In this document: piece by piece, positions 18,031 through 29,048 of the stretch
Position numbering within the stretch: the stretch's first letter is position 1
Layout: each line of letters starts with the position of its first letter
Origin: Streptomyces sp. NBC_01216
GTDB taxonomy: Bacteria > Actinomycetota > Actinomycetes > Streptomycetales > Streptomycetaceae
Length of the DNA: 64,000 nt
Reading direction: 5' to 3'
NCBI RefSeq assembly: GCF_035994945.1
Contig: NZ_CP108677.1
Location: 2,852,001 to 2,916,000, forward strand
The notes under the pieces: model-generated
Told to the model about the DNA's origin: nothing
Databases searched by the model: none
What the model saw: the letters and a program-made list of their open reading frames with translations, nothing else
Program-made: the position numbers and the translations under genes

Positions 18031-19145
18031 GTACGCCGGTGAACAACTCCCCGACGACCCCGGTCTACCGGGCTCTCTTCTGCGACCTGCGCACCGACCG
18101 GGTGCTCGACGTGCTGCCGCTGACGGAGGCCAAGTTCGACGACTTCATCGGCAAGCCGGGCTCGCTCACCGCGACCGTCCCCCTGCCGGAGGGCAGGCTG
18201 GCCGTCCGGGCGCGGGACGCCCTGCGGCCCGGCCGTACCGCCGTCTGGCTGGAGCGGGACGGCGACATCTGGTGGGGCGGAGTGCTGTGGACCTGCACTC
18301 CGGCCTCGGACGAGCAGGGCCGGCTGAAGGTCCAGTTCCAGGCGGGCACCTTCGACTCGTACCTCGATCACCGGATCCTCTCCGGCGACCTGGCCGGCAC
18401 GGCCGCCGACCAGTTCGACATCGCCAGGACGCTCGTCACCCACGCCCAGGAACAGCCCGGCGGTGACATCGGCATCAGCCTCGGCCACGAGCTCTCGGGC
18501 GTCACCCGGGACTACGCGTACGACTACTCGGCCCTGGGCCGGGTGCGGGAGCTGCTCGACAAGCTGGCCCAGCCGGCCGACGGGTTCGAATGGCGCGTCC
18601 ACTGCTACCGGGACACCCAGGGCCGCCGCGTGAAGCGGCTCCAGCTGGGACATCCCCGGATCCAGACCGGCCACTTCGACATCGTCCTCGACCACCCCGG
18701 ACAGGTCCTCACCTACAGCCTGCCGGCCGATTCCACGGTGCAGGCCAACGTCTGGGTGGCCCGCGGCGAGTCGGCCAACACCGACCAGGCGCAGGAGTCC
18801 CGGCCGCTGACCGTGCGCGAGGAGACACCGGACGACCTGACCGGCGGATGGCCCCGCCTGGAGCAGACCTCCGACCACAGCGGCGTGCGGGACGGGGACA
18901 CGCTGCGCTCCCTGGCCCGCGCCGAACTGTCCCGCCAGAACCGGCCCGAGACCATCCCGGAACTCACCGTCCTGCTCGACGGCCGGATCACCCCGGCGCT
19001 GCTCGGGGCCCGCGTCCGGCTGCGGATCCACGACCTGTGGCACCCGGAGGGACTCGACCGTCCGTACCGGATCGTCGGCCTCGCCGTGAACCCGCCGCAG
19101 CGCACCAAGGCCGAGACGGCCACGCTCTACCTGGAAGGGGTGTAG
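18027..19145 (+). CDS. Tail hub / tip protein (Tal- or gp27-like)
   Basis: 372 residues. It starts with GTG in a four-base overlap. It matches siphophage hub proteins by position and pattern: YRALFCDLRTDRVLDVLPL, GSLTATVPLPEGRLA, WLERDGDIWWGGVLWTC, QFQAGTFDSYLDHRIL and the C-terminal RVRLRIHDLWHPEGLDRPY ending in TATLYLEGV. Such proteins close the tube tip and position fibres. No peptidase or lysozyme motif was found, so cell-wall hydrolysis would depend on the separate amidase. Confidence 0.78.
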   Translation: MSTPVNNSPTTPVYRALFCDLRTDRVLDVLPLTEAKFDDFIGKPGSLTATVPLPEGRLAVRARDALRPGRTAVWLERDGDIWWGGVLWTCTPASDEQGRLKVQFQAGTFDSYLDHRILSGDLAGTAADQFDIARTLVTHAQEQPGGDIGISLGHELSGVTRDYAYDYSALGRVRELLDKLAQPADGFEWRVHCYRDTQGRRVKRLQLGHPRIQTGHFDIVLDHPGQVLTYSLPADSTVQANVWVARGESANTDQAQESRPLTVREETPDDLTGGWPRLEQTSDHSGVRDGDTLRSLARAELSRQNRPETIPELTVLLDGRITPALLGARVRLRIHDLWHPEGLDRPYRIVGLAVNPPQRTKAETATLYLEGV

Positions 19146-19148
19146 CGG

Positions 19149-19865
19149 ATGGCGATCATCCCCACCGACCTGCTCGACCGGATCCGCGGCCTGGAGCGTC
19201 AGGTCCGCGACCTGATGGGCAGTGCCAACACCTCGCCGCCGCTGAACCTCATCAGCGGCGGCGAAGTCGTCATCGGCGAAGGCGGCCGACTGCGGGTGCG
19301 GACATCCGGCGGCGAGGACCTGCTCTATCTCGGGCGGGTCGAGCCCGACCGGGACGAGGACACCCCGCAGCAGGGGTTCGTGGTCCGGCGGGACGACGGC
19401 TCACTGGCGCTGACGGTGTGGACGGGCAGCCCGGACACCCTCCCGGTGCAGCCGGTGCAGATCCTCGACCGGCGGGGGAACGTGGTCGTCGCCGACGACG
19501 CCGCCCGCGGAGGTCTGGCCCGCCCCTACATCCCGTACCCGCTGCCCGAGCCCGTCGACACCGGACGCTGGGAGTCGACCGGATCGACGACCTGGACCAC
19601 CCTGTACAGCGGCCCCGGCATCGCCCAGCACTCCCGGCTGCACGGCCGGATCGCCGTTCAGGGCACCGCCGGCGCGGAGGTGCGGCTGCTGGTGGACGGC
19701 GTCCAGGTGGGACCGGCCGGCACGACGGGCGCGGGCCTGGTGTTCACCGAGCCCATCACCCCGCAGTTCGGGGCGACGGTCACCTTCGAGGTCCAGGCCA
19801 GGGTCGCCGCGCCGGGTGACACCGTGCGCTGCCGCCCGCTGGCCCTGTACGGCGTCCAGTCCTGA
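19149..19865 (+). CDS. Minor tail protein, tip/fibre-associated
   Basis: 238 residues. A short N-terminal helix (TDLLDRIRGLERQVRDLMGS) could trimerise the chain. A beta-rich region (GGEVVIGEGGRLRVRTSGGE) is followed by a C-terminal jelly-roll-like domain (HSRLHGRIAVQGTAGAEVRL, ITPQFGATVTFEVQARV). It lies three bases after the hub gene and before a strong hairpin. Likely part of the tip complex; the precise role is unknown. Confidence 0.65.
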   Translation: MAIIPTDLLDRIRGLERQVRDLMGSANTSPPLNLISGGEVVIGEGGRLRVRTSGGEDLLYLGRVEPDRDEDTPQQGFVVRRDDGSLALTVWTGSPDTLPVQPVQILDRRGNVVVADDAARGGLARPYIPYPLPEPVDTGRWESTGSTTWTTLYSGPGIAQHSRLHGRIAVQGTAGAEVRLLVDGVQVGPAGTTGAGLVFTEPITPQFGATVTFEVQARVAAPGDTVRCRPLALYGVQS

Positions 19866-19870
19866 GCCCT

Positions 19871-19906
19871 GGTGGGGGACCGGACCGACCGGTCCGGTCC
19901 CCCACC
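19871..19906 (+). terminator. Intra-operon hairpin before the fibre gene
   Basis: Perfect 16-bp inverted repeat with a GACC loop (GGTGGGGGACCGGACC and its complement), five bases after the minor tail gene stop. Confidence 0.75.
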
Positions 19907-19977
19907 GGCTCCTCCTCGCCGCGCCGCGGCGCGGCGCGCCCGCCCCGCCCGGCACCTTCCCGACCCAAGGAGTCACC

Positions 19978-21423
19978 GTGCTGCCCCCGTCCATTCCCAC
20001 CGTTCAGATCACCGCCCGCTACCTGACCCCGGACGGCGGCCCGATGAGCGGATCGGTCGAGTTCCGGCCGCCCGCGCTGCTCACCCACGCGGAATCCGAC
20101 GTCTTCGTCGGCGGGCCGACCCGCGCCACCCTCGACGGCGAGGGCCGGATCAGCGTCGTGCTGCCGGCCACCGACCTGCCCGGCTGGAACCCGGTCGACT
20201 GGACCTACCGCGTCACCGAGAAGCTCGGCGGACTCGAACGCGTCCGGACCTACCAGATCGCACTGCCCGCCGCCGTCCCCGTCGTCGACCTCGCCGACAT
20301 CCGCCCCGCCGACCCGAACACACCGAACTACGTGGCCGTTCCGGGTCCTCCCGGCCCCGCCGGGGAACTCGGCCCGGAGGGCCCGGCCGGGCCCGTCCGC
20401 TCCGTGAACGGCCGCACCACCCCGGACATCACCCTCACCGCCGCCGACGTCTCCGCGCTCGCCGCCGCCGCGGCGGGAGCGGCGGGTGGCGTGGCCACGC
20501 TCGGCGCCGACGGCAAGGTCCCGGCGGCCCAGCTGCCCGCCGCCGGCGGCGCCGTGGCCTCCGTCAACGGCCAGACCGGGACGGTCGTCCTGACCGCCGC
20601 CGATCTGAGCGCGCTGACCCAGGCCGCCGGCGACCTGCGGTACATGGCGATCGACGGGGCCCCGGTCACCTCCGTCAACGGGCAGGCCGGCGCGGTCCAG
20701 CTCGACGCCGCCGACGTGTCGGCCGTCCCGTCCGGCGACGCCGTCCTGCTCGACGGCTCGCAGACGGTCACCGGGACGAAGAGCTTCACCGTCCCCCCGT
20801 CCACCACCGCCTCCCCCGCCACGGCCGACCAGCTGACCCGCCGCGGCTACGTCGACGCGGTGTCCGCCGCCGGCACCTGGTCCCCGGCCGCCCTCGGCTT
20901 CTCCGGCTGGGCCTTCGACCCGGCCGCCGCCTCCGCCGACCAGGCCCAGTACTGCACCAACGGCACGGTCTACCTGATCGGTGTCCCGCTGCACGCGGCG
21001 ACCACCGTGCGGAACGTGGTCTTCTACGTGCCGGGATACGTCGGCGGCACCCTGAGCGCCTCCTCGTACGCCGGGCTCTACACCAGCGCGGGCAGCCGGG
21101 TCGGCCTGACCGCCGCCCTCACCACGCTGATCCCGGCGACCGAGGGCACCACCGTCGTCTGCCCGCTCGCCACCCCGTACGAAGCCCAGGCCGGTCACTA
21201 CTGGGTCGGCCTGGTCGTCAACGGCCCCAGCCCCAGCTACAACGGGCCCGCCTTCCTGCGGGGCGCGAGCGTCGGCGACTTCCCGGGCGGCAGCGCCCGG
21301 ATGCCGAACGCCTTCATCCGGCACGGCCGGCTCGGGACGACCGGACAGACCTCGCTCCCGACGTCCTTCAACCCCACGACCGTGGTCGCCGACGCCAACG
21401 CCGTCTGGGCCGCGCTGGCCTGA
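19978..21423 (+). CDS. Receptor-binding tail fibre with collagen-like segment
   Basis: 481 residues, GTG start preceded by AAGGAG. An N-terminal beta domain (residues 1-115) with a DLPGWNPVDWTYRVTEKL phrase, as in actinophage fibre heads, is followed by a collagen-like stretch (GPPGPAGELGPEGPAGP). Three repeats of the type SVNGQTGTVVLTAADLSAL alternate with DLRYMAIDG-like spacers, the pattern of trimeric fibres. The C-terminal domain (about 300-481; AAGTWSPAALGFSGWAFDPA) is probably the receptor binder. It stands alone between two hairpins. Host range is likely determined here. Confidence 0.8.
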   Translation: MLPPSIPTVQITARYLTPDGGPMSGSVEFRPPALLTHAESDVFVGGPTRATLDGEGRISVVLPATDLPGWNPVDWTYRVTEKLGGLERVRTYQIALPAAVPVVDLADIRPADPNTPNYVAVPGPPGPAGELGPEGPAGPVRSVNGRTTPDITLTAADVSALAAAAAGAAGGVATLGADGKVPAAQLPAAGGAVASVNGQTGTVVLTAADLSALTQAAGDLRYMAIDGAPVTSVNGQAGAVQLDAADVSAVPSGDAVLLDGSQTVTGTKSFTVPPSTTASPATADQLTRRGYVDAVSAAGTWSPAALGFSGWAFDPAAASADQAQYCTNGTVYLIGVPLHAATTVRNVVFYVPGYVGGTLSASSYAGLYTSAGSRVGLTAALTTLIPATEGTTVVCPLATPYEAQAGHYWVGLVVNGPSPSYNGPAFLRGASVGDFPGGSARMPNAFIRHGRLGTTGQTSLPTSFNPTTVVADANAVWAALA

Positions 21424-21458
21424 GACCCGTCGGCCCACCCGCCCACCGATCCACACCC

Positions 21459-21495
21459 GACGCCCCGCGCGGTCCTCAGGACCGCGCGGGGCGTC
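21459..21495 (+). terminator. Hairpin between fibre and lysis genes
   Basis: Near-perfect inverted repeat with arms of 17-18 bases (GACGCCCCGCGCGGTCC and complement) 36 bases past the fibre stop. Confidence 0.75.
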
Positions 21496-21531
21496 CGGCT
21501 TCACCCCGCCCCACCCACGGAAGGAATCCCC

Positions 21532-22437
21532 ATGGCCACTCCCCTCTCCGCGGACCGGCTCCTCGCCGCCCTGCGCGCCGAGGGCGTCACCGTCGTCGAA
21601 CACGACGGCTGGCGCACCCACCACCGCGACCACGTCGGCGCCTGGGGCCCGGTCAACGGCGTGATGATCCACCACACCGTCTCCAGCGGCACCGCGTCCT
21701 CCGTCGAGCTCTGCTACGACGGCTATGCGGGGCTCCCCGGCCCTCTGTGCCACGGCGTCATCGCCAAGGACGGCACCGTCCACCTGGTCGGCAACGGCCG
21801 CGCCAACCACGCGGGCGGCGGCGACCCGTCCGTCCTCCAGGCCGTGATCACCGAGACCTACGGGGACCGGCCGCCGGCCCCGCGCGAGCACCAGGGCAGT
21901 TCCGGCGCCGTCGACGGCAACGCCCGCTTCTACGGGTTCGAGTGCGTCAACCTCGGCGACGGCTCGGACCCCTGGCCCCCGGAACAGCTCGACGCGATCG
22001 AGCGCGTCTCGGCCGCCGTCTGCCGCGCCCACGGCTGGGGCGCCAAGTCGGTCATCGGGCACCTGGAATGGTCCGACTGGAAGAGCGACCCCCGCGGCTT
22101 CGGCATGCCGGGCCTGCGCGACCGGGTCCAGGCCCGGCTCGGCGCCGCCCCCGCGAAGGCCGCCTCGGCCCGGCCGGACACCCCGCGTCACGAGCCGTTC
22201 CCCGGAGCCTCCTTCTTCAAGGCCCGTCCCAGCTCCCCGATCGTCACCGCGATGGGCCGCCGGCTGATGGCCGAAGGCTGCGCGGAGTACCGGATCGGAC
22301 CGGGGCCGCGCTGGACGGACGCCGACCGGCGCGCCTACGCCGCCTGGCAGCGCAAGCTCGGCTTCACCGGCTCCGACGCCGACGGCTGGCCCGGCCGCGC
22401 CTCCTGGAACGCCCTGAAGGTCCCGCACACCACGTGA
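21532..22437 (+). CDS. Amidase endolysin (Amidase_2 with C-terminal peptidoglycan-binding domain)
   Basis: 301 residues. N-terminal zinc amidase domain: His47/His48 (VMIHHTVSS), His177 (VIGHLEWSDW) and Asp186 (KSDPRG) are the likely catalytic and zinc residues of the Amidase_2 fold. After a linker (about 205-220) the C-terminus has RRLMAEGCAEYRIGPGPRW and QRKLGFTGSDADGWPGRASW, a peptidoglycan-binding type 1-like module common in actinophage lysins. No signal peptide, so export would need the holin next door. It has an AAGGAA ribosome site. In this island it would release tail particles. Confidence 0.88.
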   Translation: MATPLSADRLLAALRAEGVTVVEHDGWRTHHRDHVGAWGPVNGVMIHHTVSSGTASSVELCYDGYAGLPGPLCHGVIAKDGTVHLVGNGRANHAGGGDPSVLQAVITETYGDRPPAPREHQGSSGAVDGNARFYGFECVNLGDGSDPWPPEQLDAIERVSAAVCRAHGWGAKSVIGHLEWSDWKSDPRGFGMPGLRDRVQARLGAAPAKAASARPDTPRHEPFPGASFFKARPSSPIVTAMGRRLMAEGCAEYRIGPGPRWTDADRRAYAAWQRKLGFTGSDADGWPGRASWNALKVPHTT

Positions 22438-22512
22438 CGCCCCCGGGGAGAAGCAGCGAGTGCGCCCCTCACCACTCCCCGGAACACCGCACCGAAGCAC
22501 GAGGAGACACCC

Positions 22513-22755
22513 ATGTCCGATGCCGCCCAGCGCACGGTACGCACCGTCCTCCAGTCAGCCGTCGGCATCGCCGTCGTGCTGCCCGCCGTCGTCGACGCCT
22601 CCGGGATTCCGGCCTCCCTCCCCTGGGTCGCCGGAGCGCTGGCCGTCGCGGGAGCCCTGACCCGGATCATGGCCCTGCCCGGGGTGCAGGAGCTGCTGCC
22701 GCCCTGGCTGGGCGGCACCCCGGAAGACGCGGGGGACGCCGATGACCGAGGCTGA
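22513..22755 (+). CDS. Holin
   Basis: 80 residues with two closely spaced hydrophobic segments (LQSAVGIAVVLPAVVDASGI and LPWVAGALAVAGALTRIMAL), a short polar N-terminus and an acidic C-terminus (EDAGDADDRG). This layout, small size and placement next to the endolysin are typical of actinophage holins. It overlaps the next gene by 14 bases. Function is inferred from topology and context. Confidence 0.8.
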   Translation: MSDAAQRTVRTVLQSAVGIAVVLPAVVDASGIPASLPWVAGALAVAGALTRIMALPGVQELLPPWLGGTPEDAGDADDRG

Positions 22756-23005
22756 GCCGAACGACCCGATCACCGTGGCCGTCGAGCTGGAACGGCTCCG
22801 GGGCACCCTGGAGGCCGGCTTCGCCCGGGTCGACGGCGCGCTGGCGCTGCTCGTCCAGCGCAGCGACCAGACCGACAAGCAACTGGCCGACATGGAGTCC
22901 CGGCTGGACGCCCTGGAGCGCACCCGCTGGCCGTTGGCCAGCATCGCGGCGCTGACGGCGAGCGCGGGCCTGGTCCTCGCCGTCTGGGAGCTGGCCGGCC
23001 ACTGA
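22742..23005 (+). CDS. Small coiled-coil membrane protein (XhlA-like holin accessory)
   Basis: 87 residues. An N-terminal helical coiled coil (VELERLRGTLEAGFARVDGA, RSDQTDKQLADMESRLDALE) precedes one C-terminal membrane helix (LASIAALTASAGLVLAVWEL). This resembles haemolysin XhlA-type or phage small membrane proteins that assist holins. It overlaps the holin gene and is the last gene of the island. The following 253 bases to the next gene hold no recognised feature. Confidence 0.7.
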   Translation: MTEAEPNDPITVAVELERLRGTLEAGFARVDGALALLVQRSDQTDKQLADMESRLDALERTRWPLASIAALTASAGLVLAVWELAGH

Positions 23006-23258
23006 CCGGCCCGTGCCCCGCCGGGCGGCCCGCCGCGCGCACACGGGCGCGGCGGACCTCCCGGCCGCGCCTCTCTTCCCCCGCCCGGCAACGAACCGGC
23101 CGAAGACCTACCGGAAACCGCACCTGACGCCTTCTCCTGCCTGCTGGGAGACTGCAGCCGGGCGCTGCCGTGCGGCCGGGGGCGACTTCCCCGCCACCGA
23201 GAACGGGTCGGCGCCCCCGGCCCGGCGGGCCGGAACGACCGGCGAAGGGACCAGGACC

Positions 23259-24743
23259 GTGGGTACTCGGGTGAGCGGCGGGCAGGAAGTGACATCCCTC
23301 GCCCTCGGCACGTGGTTCGGGGCCTCACTCGCCGGCGCCGTCGGGGGATGGACACTCGAGTACCGGAGCGTGGGCGGCGGCGGTCCGGCCGTCCTGGCCG
23401 TGCTCTGTTCGGTGAGCCTGCTGCCGGCCCTGGCCGTGCTCGGCGACAAGGCCGCGTCCGGCCGCTGGGCGGCGGGCGGCGCCCTGCTGGGCGCGGTACT
23501 GATGATCGGACCCCTGCTGGCGGTCATCAACGAGGGCGCGACCCCCCTCTGGGCGGCCCGCACGGACCGGCCCCTCGGCCTGAAGGCGGTCGGCAGCTGG
23601 ACGACCGAGGACCTGGTGATCCGCTCGCGGCCCGACCGGGTGACCGCCCGCGCCCTCTCCGACGGCATCGTGGCCTGGCGCTGGACGCCTCCCCGCCGAG
23701 ACGTCGTGTGCACGATGAGCCGGGAGACCACCGAGGGGGTGGCGCTGCTCGGTCACGCCCCGGAGACGAAGCCCTGCACCTCCGTCGTCGCCCTGGACCT
23801 CGCCACCGGCCGTGTCCGCTGGACCACGACACTTCCCGCCGGCGCGGTCCCGGCCGCGGGCGCACGCCCCGATCTGGTCGCCGCCGGCCACGGCCTGGCT
23901 GTCGTGCCGGCCGCCGACGGGTGGCGGGGACTCGACGCGGCGGACGGCAAGGAGCGCTGGCGCACCGGCACCGCACCCGGGTGCGTCCCGCTGCTCGCGC
24001 ACACCGACCCCGACGGCCGTACCGCCGACGCTCCCGTCGTCACCGTCGCGGACTGCGGACCGGACAAGGCACCCGTCCTGCGCACCCTCACGGCCGGCGG
24101 CGGCCGGCGACTCTCCCGGACCGAACTTCCCGCGCGCGGCGTCCCGCGGGAACTGGCCGTCCTCGCGGCCCGCCCGCTCGCCGTGTGGGTGTGGGAGAGC
24201 GAGACACGAGGCACCCGCGCGGTCCTCTCCTACGACCCGCTCGGCAGGAAGCGGGCGACCGTCCCGGTCTCCACGCGGGACGGCGAACTCCGCGTGGTCC
24301 CCGCTCTCGGAGACCGGCCGGCACCCGTGTTCGCGGCCCGCCCGACCCGTACGGCCGTGGTCGTCGGGGAAATCCTGATCATGCCCCGGGTGCGGCCCGG
24401 GGACTACAAGGAACTGGCCAACGGCAAGGGCGGCAACGTGCGGCGCAGGTCCCGCCTCGACGGTCTCTCCCTGGCGACCGGACGCGTTCTGTGGACGACC
24501 GAGGAGTTCCACGGACACCTCCAGGGGCTCACTCGCGACGGCGCGTCCGTCTGGGCGCTGCAGGACGAGGAGATGCTGCGGATCCGCATCGCCACCGGCG
24601 GCATGGAGCAGTCGGTGTACCTGCACGGCCCCCGACCGAGTCGCCGCCCCGCGGACCTGTGGGTCAGGGGCGACGTGTACGCCGTCGTCAACGAGGACGG
24701 AACGGACGACTACGCGCCGGTCCGGGTCCTGCGCCACTCCTGA
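23259..24743 (+). CDS. Membrane-anchored PQQ-repeat beta-propeller protein
   Basis: About 494 residues. The GTG start has GAAGGGA eight bases upstream; a GTG at 23271 is possible. Three N-terminal membrane helices (GTWFGASLAGAVGGWTL; AVLAVLCSVSLLPALAVLG; GALLGAVLMIGPLLAVI) precede an extracytoplasmic domain with PQQ/quinoprotein-like propeller repeats ending in Trp: VVALDLATGRVRWTTTL, GWRGLDAADGKERWRTG and LDGLSLATGRVLWTTEE. No quinone or calcium ligand set is evident, so a scaffold or sensor role is more likely than dehydrogenase. Probably chromosomal rather than part of the tail module. Confidence 0.7.
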   Translation: MGTRVSGGQEVTSLALGTWFGASLAGAVGGWTLEYRSVGGGGPAVLAVLCSVSLLPALAVLGDKAASGRWAAGGALLGAVLMIGPLLAVINEGATPLWAARTDRPLGLKAVGSWTTEDLVIRSRPDRVTARALSDGIVAWRWTPPRRDVVCTMSRETTEGVALLGHAPETKPCTSVVALDLATGRVRWTTTLPAGAVPAAGARPDLVAAGHGLAVVPAADGWRGLDAADGKERWRTGTAPGCVPLLAHTDPDGRTADAPVVTVADCGPDKAPVLRTLTAGGGRRLSRTELPARGVPRELAVLAARPLAVWVWESETRGTRAVLSYDPLGRKRATVPVSTRDGELRVVPALGDRPAPVFAARPTRTAVVVGEILIMPRVRPGDYKELANGKGGNVRRRSRLDGLSLATGRVLWTTEEFHGHLQGLTRDGASVWALQDEEMLRIRIATGGMEQSVYLHGPRPSRRPADLWVRGDVYAVVNEDGTDDYAPVRVLRHS

Positions 24744-24802
24744 CACGGAACCGCTCCGCCGGCGCCCCTGCCGGAGCCCGGCAGGAGAACACCGCCCACA
24801 CG

Positions 24803-24949
24803 ACCGGCACAGGGCTGTGCGAGCCGGGCACCCGGCAGATGATCGCCGAGGGCGAGGGGCCGGCCCGCCCGCGGCTGGGGCTGAACGGTGTCCGCACCGT
24901 CCATGTCGCCGCCGAGGACACCTGGACGTTCACCGTGCCCCGGGCCTGA
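24803..24949 (+). pseudogene. 3' remnant of an unidentified gene
   Basis: An open stretch of 48 codons without a start (CEPGTRQMIAEGEGPARPRL, then NGVRTVHVAAEDTWTFTVPR) has coding-like composition and runs to a stop just before a terminator. It looks like the C-terminus of a lost gene, perhaps truncated when the region was rearranged. Within the 306-base gap (24744-25049) the remaining content is this fragment plus two hairpins. Confidence 0.35.
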
Positions 24950-24983
24950 GAGCCTGTCGGGTCGCCTTCGGCCGACAGGCTCT
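24949..24983 (+). repeat. Copy of the GAGCCTGTCGGGTG palindrome, terminator-like
   Basis: AGAGCCTGTCGG and its complement CCGACAGGCTCT flank an 11-base loop, right at the end of the gene fragment. The outer arm matches copies at 41238 and 52485. Confidence 0.7.
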
Positions 24984-24996
24984 GACCCGGGGACGC

Positions 24997-25032
24997 CGAA
25001 GGGCGGCCACCCCACGGGGTGACCGCCCTTCG
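24997..25032 (-). terminator. rpoBC terminator
   Basis: Inverted repeat CGAAGGGCGG...CCGCCCTTCG, with inner arms GCCACCCC / GGGGTGAC, 17 bases past the rpoC stop. A similar hairpin follows rplL at 32993. Confidence 0.8.
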
Positions 25033-25049
25033 TACGTCAGGCGACTCGC

Positions 25050-28949
<3,900 letters not shown>

Positions 28950-29007
28950 TATGCGTCAATCCCTCTCAGGGTTGAGTCTCAATTTGGTCTGATGGGGGTC
29001 CCGGGGT

Positions 29008-29040
29008 CGGTGGGGGGCTCGGGGTACGAGCCCCCCACCG
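29008..29040 (-). other. Hairpin between rpoB and rpoC
   Basis: A perfect 14-bp inverted repeat (CGGTGGGGGGCTCG / CGAGCCCCCCACCG) with a five-base loop begins eight bases after the rpoB stop. It could be an attenuator, processing site or mRNA stabiliser within rpoBC. Confidence 0.6.
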
Positions 29041-29048
29041 GACTCCCG

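Noticed and set aside
19780-22500. Minus-strand open frame of about 900 codons opposite the fibre and lysin genes
   Set aside because: Low-complexity Gly/Arg translation and perfect overlap with well-supported plus-strand genes; an antisense shadow.
7504-23005. Contractile injection system (R-type tailocin or eCIS)
   Set aside because: No sheath, baseplate wedge, LysM hub or AAA+ ATPase gene. The hub, Dit-like and chaperone genes fit a non-contractile siphophage tail.
7504-23005. Complete or satellite prophage
   Set aside because: No integrase, terminase, portal, capsid or replication gene and no flanking att-like direct repeat were found; tail and lysis genes only.
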